A DNA stretch of 64,000 bases from Microbacteriaceae bacterium (lineage in GTDB: Bacteria > Actinomycetota > Actinomycetes > Actinomycetales > Microbacteriaceae), in NCBI GenBank assembly GCA_025463545.1, contig JAODAR010000011.1, forward strand, positions 62,001 to 126,000, given 5' to 3'. Under the pieces are notes generated by a model. It searched no databases and was not told the DNA's origin. It worked only from the letters and a program-made list of their open reading frames with translations. Made by a program: the position numbers and the translations under genes. Within the stretch, counting starts at the first letter, position 1, and the number at the start of each line of letters is the position of its first letter. This document shows, piece after piece, positions 25,644 through 34,570 of the stretch.

Positions 25644-26296
25644 CAGCGGCCCCCGTTATTCGAGGATGCCCCAGTCAGGGTTGATGGAGTGTGCTTGGCC
25701 GGGCCGAGCCGGGCGAGGGCGAGCCGCAGGACCGCGCCAACAGTGAGCTGGTCAGCATCCGTTGCTTCGGTGAGGGTCTCGTCGACCGCCTGTGCCGCGA
25801 CCTTCTCCGACCAGCCGAGGCCGATCAACGCGGCCTGCACGTTGCCGGCGACGCCGAGCGTCGGCTGCGGCCGGCCGGCAGCGGATGCCGTGCTCGTGGC
25901 GAAGACCTTGCCGGCCAGGGAAAGCACGATGAGCTTGGCGGTCTTCGGGCCGATGCCGCTGACCTTACGGAAGGCGCCGTCGTCGTCTGCGGCGACAGCC
26001 TGCGCGATCTGGTTCGGCGTGAGTACGGCCAGCACCCCGAGCGCAGACTTGGGGCCGACGCCGGTGACGCCGACGAGCAGCTCGAAGACCGCGAGTTCCT
26101 CGGCTGCGGGGAATCCGTACAGGGTGAGTGAATCCTCGCGCACGATCAGGGTGGTGGACAGCCGCGCTTCGTCGCCGACCCGCACGCCGAGGGCGGTTGC
26201 GGGCGTCACCTGGAGCGCGAGGCCAACTCCCCCGACTTCGATGACGACCGTGCTGCCGAGGGCGGAGAGGACGGTGCCACGTACGGAGGAAATCAC
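25643..26296 (-). CDS. ruvA: Holliday junction DNA-binding protein RuvA
   Basis: RuvA holds the junction and loads RuvB. The 217-residue protein has the N-terminal OB domain with [27 protein letters not shown] and a second helix-hairpin-helix, [16 protein letters not shown], then a linker and the RuvB-contacting domain III. The start is GTG and overlaps the ruvC stop. The C-terminal dozen residues are weakly conserved. Confidence 0.97.
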   Translation of the reverse strand: MISSVRGTVLSALGSTVVIEVGGVGLALQVTPATALGVRVGDEARLSTTLIVREDSLTLYGFPAAEELAVFELLVGVTGVGPKSALGVLAVLTPNQIAQAVAADDDGAFRKVSGIGPKTAKLIVLSLAGKVFATSTASAAGRPQPTLGVAGNVQAALIGLGWSEKVAAQAVDETLTEATDADQLTVGAVLRLALARLGPAKHTPSTLTGASSNNGGR

Positions 26297-26928
26297 CTCT
26301 TTAGACTACGGCGACCCACCGACACTGGTGCGCCACGCTCCGCGGCGAGCCACGCCTTCTGTGCCGGCGTGAGCGCGCCGGCTGGCGTCTCGCCGTTCAC
26401 CGTGGCGCGTGTTGCCAGCGAGGATGCCGTGGGCAGGGTTCCGCCGGACGCCCCGGTGCGCCAGGCGTGGCAGATCGCGAGAGCGAGGGCGTCAGCCGAG
26501 TCCGCGGGCTTGGGAACTGCGGCCAGGCCGAGGATCCGGGCGACCATGGTGCCGACCTGCTTCTTGTCCGCTGATCCGTACCCGGTGATGGCGGCCTTGA
26601 CCTCGCTCGGGGTGTGCAGCGAGACCGGCAATCCGCGTTGCGCGGCGAGGAGCAGGGCCACTCCGCTGATCTGGGCTGTGCCCATAACCGTGCGCAGATT
26701 TTGCTGGGCGAAGACGCGTTCGATCGCCACGAACGACGGGCGGTGCTCGTCCAGCAGCGCTTCGATGCCGCGGCTGAGGAGGAGGAGTCGCTGTTCCAGC
26801 GGCAGGTCGGGCGATGTGCGCAGGGTTGCGACGTGCACCAGCGCGGCGCTGCGGTTTCCGGCCACGTCGACGATGCCGACACCGCAGCGGGTGAGGCCGG
26901 GGTCGATGCCGAGCACCCGGACCGTCAT
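26293..26928 (-). CDS. ruvC: Crossover junction endodeoxyribonuclease RuvC
   Basis: RuvC resolves Holliday junctions. Catalytic acids are visible in GIDPGLTRCGVGIVD near the start, VAIERVFAQQN and KPADSADALALAICHAW. At 211 residues it is longer than E. coli RuvC (173) because of a C-terminal extension after the catalytic core. It is followed by ruvA-ruvB and preceded 5 bp upstream by yebC, the standard actinobacterial order. I see no LexA box before this cluster. Confidence 0.97.
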   Translation of the reverse strand: MTVRVLGIDPGLTRCGVGIVDVAGNRSAALVHVATLRTSPDLPLEQRLLLLSRGIEALLDEHRPSFVAIERVFAQQNLRTVMGTAQISGVALLLAAQRGLPVSLHTPSEVKAAITGYGSADKKQVGTMVARILGLAAVPKPADSADALALAICHAWRTGASGGTLPTASSLATRATVNGETPAGALTPAQKAWLAAERGAPVSVGRRSLKR

Positions 26929-26933
26929 GCCGG

Positions 26934-27698
26934 TTACTCCGAGTCGGCTTCGAGTTCGGCCTGTACCGCGGCGGGTACGTCGTAGTTGCTGTAGATGTTC
27001 TGCACGTCGTCGAGGTCTTCGAGGGCATCGATGAGACGGAACACCTTGCGTGCCGTTTCAGCGTCGACCTCGACCTTGAGCGACGGCACGAACGCCACGT
27101 CGGCGGAGTCGTAGTCGATGCCGGCTTCCTGCAGTGCGGTTCGGGTGGCCACCAGGTCGCTCGCCTCGGAGAACACCTCGAAGGTCTCGCCCTCGTCGAC
27201 GACTTCCTCTGCACCGGCGTCGAGCACGGCGACCAGGACGTCATCTTCCGTGATGCTGTCGGTGTGCGGCACCACCACGATGCCCTTGCGATGGAAGTTG
27301 TAGGCAACGCTACCCGGGTCTGCCATGGTGCCGCCATTGCGCGTCATGGTGGTTCGAACCTCGGCGGCGGCGCGGTTCTTGTTGTCGGTGAGGCACTCGA
27401 TCATGATTGCGACCCCGTGGGCCGCGTAACCCTCGTACATGATGGTGGTGTAGTCAACGGACTCGCCGGAGAGGCCGGCGCCGCGCTTGACCGCGCGGTC
27501 GATGTTGTCGTTCGGGACCGAGGTCTTCTTGGCCTTCTGGATGGCATCGACGAGGGTCGGGTTGCCGGACAGGTCCGCGCCGCCCATTTTGGCGGCGACC
27601 TCGATGTTCTTGATCAGCTTGGCGAACGCCTTGGCACGACGAGAGTCAGTGATGGCCTTCTTGTGCTTGGTGGTGGCCCATTTGGAGTGCCCGGACAT
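26934..27698 (-). CDS. yebC: YebC/PmpR family translation or transcription factor
   Basis: The 254-residue protein opens with the family signature [16 protein letters not shown] and contains [22 protein letters not shown]. YebC-type proteins were described as transcription regulators and more recently as helpers of translation through difficult sequences. Which role applies here cannot be told from sequence. It lies just upstream of ruvCAB and downstream of pdxT. Confidence 0.96.
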   Translation of the reverse strand: MSGHSKWATTKHKKAITDSRRAKAFAKLIKNIEVAAKMGGADLSGNPTLVDAIQKAKKTSVPNDNIDRAVKRGAGLSGESVDYTTIMYEGYAAHGVAIMIECLTDNKNRAAAEVRTTMTRNGGTMADPGSVAYNFHRKGIVVVPHTDSITEDDVLVAVLDAGAEEVVDEGETFEVFSEASDLVATRTALQEAGIDYDSADVAFVPSLKVEVDAETARKVFRLIDALEDLDDVQNIYSNYDVPAAVQAELEADSE

Positions 27699-27787
27699 GA
27701 ATCTCCCGTGTCTGTCGGATGCGCTGCGTTTCGTCGCGCTGTGTCGCAGCTGTGTTGGTGCGCAGCCAGTCTAGAACAAGCCGCAGG

Positions 27788-28381
27788 TCAGGGGCCGTAG
27801 GAGGCTGCGGCGACTTTGGCCAGGAAGTACTCGTGGAAACGGTACTCCCCGGTGATCTCAGGATGGAAGGACGTGCCGAGCAGGTTCCCCTGTTCCACAG
27901 CAACACAACGACCGTCCTCCACGGTCGCCAGGGCGGTGGCATCCGAACCGACCGCTTCGACCACCGGCGCGCGGATGAACACGGCATGCACGGGGGTGTC
28001 ACCGATCGCGGGTACGTGCAGGTCGGTTTCGAACGAGGCGGTCTGGTGCCCGAACGCGTTCCGGCGCACGGCGATGTCGAGTCCGCCGATGCTTTCCTGC
28101 CCGGTAATGCCGTCGAGGATGCGGTCGGCGAGCATGATCAGGCCGGCACAGGTGCCATAGACCGGAAGCCCAGCCTGCACTGCCCTCTTCAGCGGACCGG
28201 CGAGGCCGTAGGCGCGGGACAGCTTGTCCATCACGCTCGACTCGCCGCCCGGGATCACCAGGCCGCTGATGCGGTCCAGTTCTTCCGGACGGCGAACGAA
28301 TGTGACGTCCGCACCGAGGGTACGCAGCACTGTCGCATGCTCACGAAAGTCGCCCTGCAGGGCGAGGACTCCAACGGTCAT
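27788..28381 (-). CDS. pdxT: Pyridoxal 5'-phosphate synthase glutaminase subunit
   Basis: PdxT supplies ammonia from glutamine to PdxS for direct PLP synthesis. The 197-residue class I glutaminase has the nucleophile Cys in GTCAGLIMLA (about residue 80), the oxyanion-region GGESS motif, and the His/Glu of SFHPEITG near the C-terminus. It lies 11 bp after pdxS. Confidence 0.97.
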   Translation of the reverse strand: MTVGVLALQGDFREHATVLRTLGADVTFVRRPEELDRISGLVIPGGESSVMDKLSRAYGLAGPLKRAVQAGLPVYGTCAGLIMLADRILDGITGQESIGGLDIAVRRNAFGHQTASFETDLHVPAIGDTPVHAVFIRAPVVEAVGSDATALATVEDGRCVAVEQGNLLGTSFHPEITGEYRFHEYFLAKVAAASYGP

Positions 28382-28392
28382 CGAACGATTGG

Positions 28393-29295
28393 CTACCAGC
28401 CGCGATCGGCCAGGCGGTGGGGTGCGGCGAGGTCAGAGACGTTGATGCCGACCATGGCCTCACCGAGGCCGCGGGAAACCTCGGCGATGACGCTGGGGTC
28501 GTCGTAGAAGGTGACGGCCTTGACGATCGCGTTGGCGCGCTGCTGCGGGTTGCCCGACTTGAAGATGCCGGACCCGACGAACACGCCGTCGGCGCCGAGT
28601 TGCATCATCATCGCGGCGTCGGCCGGCGTTGCGACTCCCCCGGCGGTGAACAGCACAACCGGCAGCTTGCCGGTTTCGGCGATCTCGACGACCAGTTCGT
28701 ACGGCGCCTGCAGCTCCTTGGCGGCGACGTAGAGCTCGTCCTTGCTCATCGAGGAGAGTGCATTGATCTCACCCTTGATCTTGCGGATGTGCTTGGTCGC
28801 CTCGGAGACATCGCCGGTCCCGGCCTCGCCCTTGGAGCGGATCATCGCGGCACCCTCGTTGATGCGACGGAGCGCCTCGCCGAGGTTCGTCGCACCGCAG
28901 ACGAACGGCACGGTGAACGGCCACTTGTCGATGTGGTTGACATAGTCGGCGGGGCTCAGCACCTCGGACTCGTCGATGTAGTCGACGTCCAGGGCCTGGA
29001 GAACCTGCGCCTCGACGAAGTGCCCGATCCGTGCCTTGGCCATCACCGGAATGGAGACCTCGGCGATGATGCTCTCGATCAGGTCGGGGTCGCTCATGCG
29101 GGCCACACCGCCCTGGGAACGGATGTCAGCCGGAACGCGCTCGAGTGCCATCACGGCGACGGCGCCGGCGTCCTCGGCGATGCGGGCTTGTTCTGCGGTG
29201 ACGACGTCCATAATGACGCCGCCCTTCAGCATCTCAGCGAGTCCCCGCTTCACGCGGCTCGAGCCGAACTGCTCGGAGGTCTGGGTGTCAGTCAT
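28393..29295 (-). CDS. pdxS: Pyridoxal 5'-phosphate synthase subunit PdxS
   Basis: PdxS builds PLP from ribose 5-phosphate, glyceraldehyde 3-phosphate and ammonia in a 24-mer with PdxT. The 300-residue TIM barrel is highly conserved: [52 protein letters not shown] and [15 protein letters not shown] -10-like TAGAAT ends six bases before the ATG, so the message may be leaderless. Confidence 0.98.
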   Translation of the reverse strand: MTDTQTSEQFGSSRVKRGLAEMLKGGVIMDVVTAEQARIAEDAGAVAVMALERVPADIRSQGGVARMSDPDLIESIIAEVSIPVMAKARIGHFVEAQVLQALDVDYIDESEVLSPADYVNHIDKWPFTVPFVCGATNLGEALRRINEGAAMIRSKGEAGTGDVSEATKHIRKIKGEINALSSMSKDELYVAAKELQAPYELVVEIAETGKLPVVLFTAGGVATPADAAMMMQLGADGVFVGSGIFKSGNPQQRANAIVKAVTFYDDPSVIAEVSRGLGEAMVGINVSDLAAPHRLADRGW

Positions 29296-29301
29296 AGGTC
29301 G

Positions 29302-29307
29302 ATTCTA
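29302..29307 (-). promoter_or_regulatory. Probable -10 of pdxST, leaderless start
   Basis: TAGAAT on the minus strand is followed by six bases and the pdxS ATG. Transcription would begin at or next to the start codon. Confidence 0.5.
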
Positions 29308-29375
29308 TTCCTTGCGTACAGGGGGTGATTGCGCGGCCGGGACTGCGGTGCTGGCCACGTGCGGGAGCGGTGGAG

Positions 29376-30008
29376 CTAGGCGGCGCTGGTTGGCGGGGTG
29401 CTGGTTGGCGGGGCGCTGGTCGGCCAGGCGTCGGCGACCTGGCGCCGAACCTCTCCGAGCAGCTGGGGCAGTGCCTTGGTGCGGGCGATGATCGGAAAGA
29501 AGTTGGCGTCCTGGGCCCACCGGGGAACGATGTGCTGATGGAGGTGATCCGCGATCCCGGCCCCGGCGATCTGCCCCTGGTTCATCCCCAGGTTGAATCC
29601 GTCGCAGTGCGCCGTGGTGCGCAGCACCCGCATCGCGGTTTGGGTCAGGGCTGCGACCTCGGTGACCTCCTCCTCGGTTGCGTCGTCGTAGGAGGCGACG
29701 TGCCGGTATGGGCAGACCAGCAGATGCCCACTGTTGTAGGGGAACAGATTCAGCAGCACATAGGCATGGGCGCCCCGCGCCACGATCAGTGCCCTCTCGT
29801 CGTCCAGGGTCGGGGCGACACAGAAGGGGCAGTCGTTCGCGTGCGGCTGCTGCCCGTCCTGGATGTAGACCATGCGATGCGGTGTCCACAGGCGCTGGAA
29901 GGCGTCGGGTACCGCGGCGAACTCGGAGGAATACTCGACCTGGACCCCGTCGACCTCGTCGGGGGTCCGGTCAGCAGTGACGTCGCTGCTATCGAGCTCC
30001 TCGCCCAC
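29376..30008 (-). CDS. HIT-domain nucleotide hydrolase / AP4A phosphorylase-like
   Basis: The 210-residue protein belongs to the actinobacterial HIT family found after thrS. Two Cys in CPFCVAP suggest a structural metal site near residue 60. LLNLFPYNSGHLLVCPYRH is the central fold, and the active His triad reads HLHQHIVPRW near residue 155. The GTG start directly abuts the thrS stop (TAA). The last 12-15 residues (PTSAPPTSTPPTSAA) come from a 15-bp repeat. It probably hydrolyses or phosphorolyses dinucleoside polyphosphates. Confidence 0.9.
   Translation of the reverse strand: MGEELDSSDVTADRTPDEVDGVQVEYSSEFAAVPDAFQRLWTPHRMVYIQDGQQPHANDCPFCVAPTLDDERALIVARGAHAYVLLNLFPYNSGHLLVCPYRHVASYDDATEEEVTEVAALTQTAMRVLRTTAHCDGFNLGMNQGQIAGAGIADHLHQHIVPRWAQDANFFPIIARTKALPQLLGEVRRQVADAWPTSAPPTSTPPTSAA
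29385..29425. repeat. 15-bp repeat at the HIT gene 3' end
   Basis: GCTGGTTGGCGGGGT (29385-29399) and GCTGGTTGGCGGGGC (29400-29414) are followed by a degraded third copy. They encode the (S/T)APPTS-type C-terminal tail. Confidence 0.85.
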
Positions 30009-31976
30009 TTACATCTGCCCCTGGCGCGTCACCTGTGCGCGCGCGGTGATGGAAGCGACGATGCGGGCGATGGCGTCATCGACGGGCACGCCGTTCTCCT
30101 GGCTGCCGTCGCGGAAGCGGAAGCTCACCGCGCCGTTGGCCTGGTCTTCTTCACCGACGATGAGCTGGTAGGGCACCTTGGCCTTGGTGTGGTTGCGGAT
30201 CTTCTTCTGCATGCGGTCGTCGGAGTGGTCGACTTCTGCGCGAACGCCGGCGGCCGTGAGCTTCCCGATGACGTCGTCGAGGTACGGACCGTATTGTTCG
30301 CTGATCGGGATGCCGACCACCTGCACCGGGGACAGCCAGACCGGGAAGGCGCCGGCGTAGTGTTCAGTGAGGACGGCGAAGAAGCGTTCGATCGAGCCGA
30401 AGAGGGCGCGGTGGATCATCACCGGGCGTTGCCTGCTGCCGTCGGGCGCGGTGTACTCCATGTCGAACCGCTCCGGCAGGTTGAAGTCGAGCTGGATGGT
30501 CGACATCTGCCAGGTGCGGCCGATTGCATCCTTGGCCTGCACGGAGATCTTGGGTCCGTAGAACGCCGCTCCGCCGGGGTCGGAGACGAGCTCGAGACCG
30601 GAGGCTTCGGCGACCTCGGCGAGGGTCTGGGTTGCTGCGTCCCAGTCCTCATCGGTGCCGACAGATTTCTCGGGGTCCCTCGTGGAGAGTTCGAGGTAAT
30701 AGTCGTCGAGGCCGTAGTCGGCGAGCAGCTGCAGCACGAAGTTGAGGGTGCCGGTGAGTTCCTCTTTCATCTTGTCGCGGGTGGTGTAGATGTGCGCGTC
30801 GTCCTGCGTCATCCCCCGCACTCGGGTCAGGCCGTGCACGACGCCGGATTTCTCGTAGCGGTAGACGGTGCCGAACTCGAACAGGCGCAACGGGAGGTCG
30901 CGGTAGCTGCGGCCGCTGGACTTGAAGATGAGGTTGTGGAACGGGCAGTTCATCGGCTTGAGGTAGTAGTCGACGCCCTGGCGGGTCACGTGCCCGTCGG
31001 CGTCACGCTCCTCGTCGAGGTGCATCGGCGGGAACATCCCGTCGGCGTACCAGTCGAGGTGGCCTGACACTTCGAACAGGTTCGACTTGGTGATATGCGG
31101 GGTGTTCACGAAGGAGTAGCCGGCTTCGGAGTGACGCTTGCGCGAGTAGTTCTCCATCTCCTGGCGGATGATGCCGCCCTTCGGATGGAAGACTGCGAGC
31201 CCGGAACCGATCTCTTCGGGGAAGCTGAACAGGTCGAGTTCGGCGCCGAGCTTGCGGTGGTCGCGCTTGGCGGCCTCCTCGAGGCGGGCCTGGTAGGCGC
31301 GAAGCTCGTCCTTGGTGGGCCAGGCGGTGCCGTAGATTCTCTGAAGCTGTGGGTTCTTCTCGGACCCGCGCCAATAGGCGGCGGCGAGGCGGGTCAGCGC
31401 GTAGCCGTTGCCGATCATCCGGGTACTGGGCAGGTGCGGGCCGCGGCAGAGGTCTTTCCAGACCGTTTCTCCGGTCTTCGGGTCGACATTGTCGTAAATG
31501 GTGAGTTCGGCGCCGCCGACCTCAACCGACTCACCGGCCTCGCCGTCGGCTGCCCCGCCCTTCAGACCGATCAACTCGAGCTTGTAGGGCTCATTGGCCA
31601 GTTCGGCGCGAGCCTCATCGTCGGTGACGACCCGGCGCACAAAACGCTGGCCGGAGCGGATGATGCGGTCCATCGACTTCTCGATCGACTTGAGGTCCTC
31701 GGGGGTGAACGCCTGGGCGACGTCGAAGTCGTAGTAGAAGCCGTCGGTGACGGGCGGCCCGATTCCGAGCCGGGCTTCCGGGTTGATCGACTGCACGGCC
31801 TGTGCAAGCACGTGGGCAGCCGAGTGCCGAAGGATGCTCAGGCCATCAGGAGAATCGATGGTCACCGGCTCGACGGCATCCGTTTCAGTGATGGTTGCGG
31901 CCAGGTCCTTCAGTTCACCGTTGACGCGCATCGCGACAACTGATCGATCTGTGAAGAGCCCAAAGCCGTCTGCCAC
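30009..31976 (-). CDS. thrS: Threonyl-tRNA synthetase
   Basis: ThrRS charges tRNA-Thr. The 655-residue protein has an N-terminal TGS domain, the editing domain with [12 protein letters not shown], the class II core with [12 protein letters not shown] and [11 protein letters not shown], and a C-terminal anticodon-binding domain. The GTG start gives [20 protein letters not shown], the normal actinobacterial N-terminus. It is followed directly by the HIT gene. Confidence 0.98.
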   Translation of the reverse strand: MADGFGLFTDRSVVAMRVNGELKDLAATITETDAVEPVTIDSPDGLSILRHSAAHVLAQAVQSINPEARLGIGPPVTDGFYYDFDVAQAFTPEDLKSIEKSMDRIIRSGQRFVRRVVTDDEARAELANEPYKLELIGLKGGAADGEAGESVEVGGAELTIYDNVDPKTGETVWKDLCRGPHLPSTRMIGNGYALTRLAAAYWRGSEKNPQLQRIYGTAWPTKDELRAYQARLEEAAKRDHRKLGAELDLFSFPEEIGSGLAVFHPKGGIIRQEMENYSRKRHSEAGYSFVNTPHITKSNLFEVSGHLDWYADGMFPPMHLDEERDADGHVTRQGVDYYLKPMNCPFHNLIFKSSGRSYRDLPLRLFEFGTVYRYEKSGVVHGLTRVRGMTQDDAHIYTTRDKMKEELTGTLNFVLQLLADYGLDDYYLELSTRDPEKSVGTDEDWDAATQTLAEVAEASGLELVSDPGGAAFYGPKISVQAKDAIGRTWQMSTIQLDFNLPERFDMEYTAPDGSRQRPVMIHRALFGSIERFFAVLTEHYAGAFPVWLSPVQVVGIPISEQYGPYLDDVIGKLTAAGVRAEVDHSDDRMQKKIRNHTKAKVPYQLIVGEEDQANGAVSFRFRDGSQENGVPVDDAIARIVASITARAQVTRQGQM

Positions 31977-32011
31977 GTGTATATCTCCCTGTTATTGCCT
32001 ACCCGACAACT

Positions 32012-33109
32012 TTAGTGGGAGTCTCCGACAGTCGTCACCGCGGCGGTGACACGCACGAAGATAACCAGCCATCCGAAGATCAGTCCGGAGGTGATGAGCT
32101 CGAACGCGGTCAGGTTGTAGTAACCGACGGGGAAGAACATGACGCCTGACACGACGATGCCGGCCAGGAACGCGTATGAGAGCAGGAAGAAGTTGCGGGG
32201 GAATTCGGGCAGGATGCGTTTCAGGCTGATGACGAGCGCCAGGAACACCAGCACCATCGAGGTCGCCACGGTGTTGTGAACCGGCAGGCTGATGCTCACG
32301 GGCACGAGACCGACCAGCGCCAACAGCGTTCCGATCGTCACGAGCGACCACTTGACGACGTTGATCCGGCGCCGCGCGCTCGGGGCTCGGCTGGTCGCCC
32401 ACAGTGTCCATTCCTGTGTCAGTAGACCGGCGAGGATGGTGATCGCCGCGCCGCCGATGATCATGGTGAGGTTGAAGCTCAGCCCGGAGAAGTCCCTGGT
32501 GGTGCCGAGGATGCTGAAGTTGACTTCCCACCAGCGAGAGTTGCGGGAGCTGATCATGCTGAGCAGTACTCCCCCGGCGAGCATGATCGCCAGGAGGGTC
32601 GACAGGTTGTTGGCGTTCGTCGAGGATGCGGACAGGTAGAGGAAGTAGGCGCTGGCGGCGCTGGCCAGCCCCACCATCATCGTGGCGGTGAGGGTGTCTA
32701 CCTGCAGGTGTTTGAACGCGTTCTGCAGGATGGCGAACAATGCCAGGCAGAGCATCGCATAGACCGCCATGTGCGTGAACGCCAGGGCGGAGATGTCCCA
32801 AACCCGGCGTGGGAGGGAGATCCTGAGCCCGGACTGACGAGCGAGCCGTGAGACGGCCGCCGTTGCACCACTGCAGAACGCGATGCCTCCGCAGACCGAC
32901 CCGGTGATGATGGCGATGGCACCCACCGACCAGCCGCCCCAGAGGGCGGCCAGCGTTCCGTGGAACACCACGGCCGCGGAGATGGCAGCCAGGACGAACG
33001 CGCCGGCCGCGCAGGTGATGGCACGGGATTCCACTCGGACCGCGTGTGCCTGAGCTGTGCTGGAGACGGTTGAGTCAGAGCCAGTCCCGCGCGGCAGTCC
33101 AATCGCCAT
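32012..33109 (-). CDS. Polytopic membrane protein of unknown function
   Basis: This 365-residue protein has about ten hydrophobic segments spread over its length and a short polar N-terminus starting MAIGLPRGTG. A loop contains SSRNSRWWEVNFSILGTTRDFSGLSFN. I do not recognise a family with confidence; the layout, with WEVNFSILGT and a late FFPVGYYNLTAFE, suggests a small actinobacterial integral membrane family. It starts 7 bp after the HEAT-repeat gene, with which it should be co-transcribed, and ends 35 bp before thrS. Function unknown. Confidence 0.75.
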   Translation of the reverse strand: MAIGLPRGTGSDSTVSSTAQAHAVRVESRAITCAAGAFVLAAISAAVVFHGTLAALWGGWSVGAIAIITGSVCGGIAFCSGATAAVSRLARQSGLRISLPRRVWDISALAFTHMAVYAMLCLALFAILQNAFKHLQVDTLTATMMVGLASAASAYFLYLSASSTNANNLSTLLAIMLAGGVLLSMISSRNSRWWEVNFSILGTTRDFSGLSFNLTMIIGGAAITILAGLLTQEWTLWATSRAPSARRRINVVKWSLVTIGTLLALVGLVPVSISLPVHNTVATSMVLVFLALVISLKRILPEFPRNFFLLSYAFLAGIVVSGVMFFPVGYYNLTAFELITSGLIFGWLVIFVRVTAAVTTVGDSH

Positions 33110-33116
33110 CGGTGGT

Positions 33117-33677
33117 CTAGCTGTGAGGCTTCTCGGTGCGCGTTCGGTCGCGAAGTGCATCGCGGGACTGCTGGGCAGCCCGGCGCACCTCCTTGTCCGG
33201 GTCACGCAGGCGGGCTGCGATGGTCTCGGCGTCGGCCTCTGAGCCGAGCGCGGCCAGCGCGCGGAGCGCTGCGATCCGGACCCTGGGCACTTCGTCCTCG
33301 GTCAGTTCCACGATGCGAGGCAACACGTTGAGGTGGCGCTCCTGGCTGACCCGCGCGCACATCTCCCGCACCCGCCAGGACTGGTTGTCCAGGTTCGCCA
33401 GGATTGCGGTGCCTGCTTTCGGGTCCCAGACATGCAGCAGAACGCGGGCGCCCCAGAGCTCCGGCCAGTACAGCGCGGGGGCGCCGTCGAGCAGGCCCTG
33501 GGCGTGCTTTCCCCCGGCATAGAGGAGGAATTCCTCTCCCGCGTTGCCGCCGTTCAGGAGGAGGATCGCCCGGTCGACGACTTCGGCCTCGCCGAAGCGT
33601 TCGACGGCAGCGTGGATGCGCGCGGCAACGGGAAGGTCGACGGGAACTGGGGACTGGGGGGAAGAGTGGGTGCGCAT
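33117..33677 (-). CDS. HEAT-repeat protein
   Basis: The 186-residue helical protein has HEAT-like repeats in its C-terminal half, for example NQSWRVREMCARVSQ, DEVPRVRIAALRALAALG and DPDKEVRRAAQQSRDAL, suggesting a protein-binding scaffold. The N-terminal half contains WGARVLLHVWDP. It has no catalytic motif. It is immediately upstream of the unknown membrane protein, so the pair may act together at the membrane. Confidence 0.8.
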   Translation of the reverse strand: MRTHSSPQSPVPVDLPVAARIHAAVERFGEAEVVDRAILLLNGGNAGEEFLLYAGGKHAQGLLDGAPALYWPELWGARVLLHVWDPKAGTAILANLDNQSWRVREMCARVSQERHLNVLPRIVELTEDEVPRVRIAALRALAALGSEADAETIAARLRDPDKEVRRAAQQSRDALRDRTRTEKPHS

Positions 33678-33710
33678 GTCATCTCTACGCTACCGCCCGG
33701 TCGTGGATTC

Positions 33711-33817
33711 GGTCACAGCGCCAGCGCACAGCATCGGGTCACAGCTGGTCACGGCGATTGGTCCAGCAATTGGTCACAGCGTCAGCGCACAGCATCGGGT
33801 CACAGCTGGTCACGGCG
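33711..33817. repeat. 46-bp direct repeat upstream of the HEAT gene
   Basis: The block at 33711-33756 recurs at 33772-33817 with a single mismatch seen, separated by 15 bp. Each copy contains GGTCACAGCTGGTCACGG. The repeat covers the whole region where the HEAT-gene promoter should be. Confidence 0.9.
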
Positions 33818-33822
33818 CGTGG

Positions 33823-34404
33823 TCACGGCCGCCAGTACCCGGTCTTCCCGAGGAGCTGGGTCTCGCGGTCGGCATCGGCGGGAACCTCAACCTCCGGGCC
33901 GAAGACTCCCATTGCTCGCCAGTCGTCCGCCTGCGGCAGGATCTGCTCCCACAGCTGGTCGACGAGAGACGCAGGAAGGTGATAGTCCAGTCCAATGAGC
34001 TTCGCTATGGACCAGGCCTGGAAGCCCCGATAGATGCTCACGTGCTGCAGGTATTCAGCGAGGGGAAAGTCGCCGTAGCTCAGGTGCACGATCGTCTCCG
34101 GATCAAGATCGGAGCGCACCGCTTCGGTGGCCACGTCATTGAGCCGGTCATAGCTCGCAATAGGGTCGTCACCCAACAGGTCACCCGCATACCGGTCGCC
34201 GACTTCCTCCGCCGTTCGGCCGGCCAGCACGTCTGGTACCCACGCTTCGTCGTGAGCGTGGGCGGCGATGATGTCGCGCAGCACCGGATCCTGCGCCTGC
34301 GTCCACTCTGCCGGAGCCGGGATGGCGAACTGATCCGGCGTGATTCGGTCGATAACGGAACGCAACGCGGCATCCGCTTCAAGAAACAGCTCTTTTTGCT
34401 TCAC
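33823..34404 (-). CDS. DinB/mycothiol-dependent-enzyme-like protein
   Basis: The protein is a four-helix-bundle type of about 193 residues. A metal-site pattern is suggested by IIAAHAHDEAW and YLQHVSIYRGFQAW, resembling TIGR03086/DinB-like families that act with mycothiol. I chose the GTG at 34404 (VKQKELFLEADA), but the frame opens 51 bases earlier and no ribosome site is clear for either. It stands alone between ggt and the HEAT gene. Substrate unknown. Confidence 0.65.
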   Translation of the reverse strand: MKQKELFLEADAALRSVIDRITPDQFAIPAPAEWTQAQDPVLRDIIAAHAHDEAWVPDVLAGRTAEEVGDRYAGDLLGDDPIASYDRLNDVATEAVRSDLDPETIVHLSYGDFPLAEYLQHVSIYRGFQAWSIAKLIGLDYHLPASLVDQLWEQILPQADDWRAMGVFGPEVEVPADADRETQLLGKTGYWRP

Positions 34405-34470
34405 TGCGGCACGGTAACAGGATCGGGTTGCGCCCGGCAAGGGCATGCCGCACACGCACTTCGTGCTGCC

Positions 34471-34502
34471 GTTTCAAGCGGAGCAGGTTTCAAGCGGAGC
34501 AG
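34471..34502. repeat. 16-bp tandem duplication
   Basis: GTTTCAAGCGGAGCAG occurs twice in direct succession in the 166-bp gap between ggt and the DinB-like gene. The rest of the gap shows no gene. Confidence 0.85.
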
Positions 34503-34570
34503 GTAGTCGGTCAGTTCAAGAAGTGCTGTCTGGCGTGGACGCCGCGCGCGCCTGCGCGGAGCTTCCGCGT

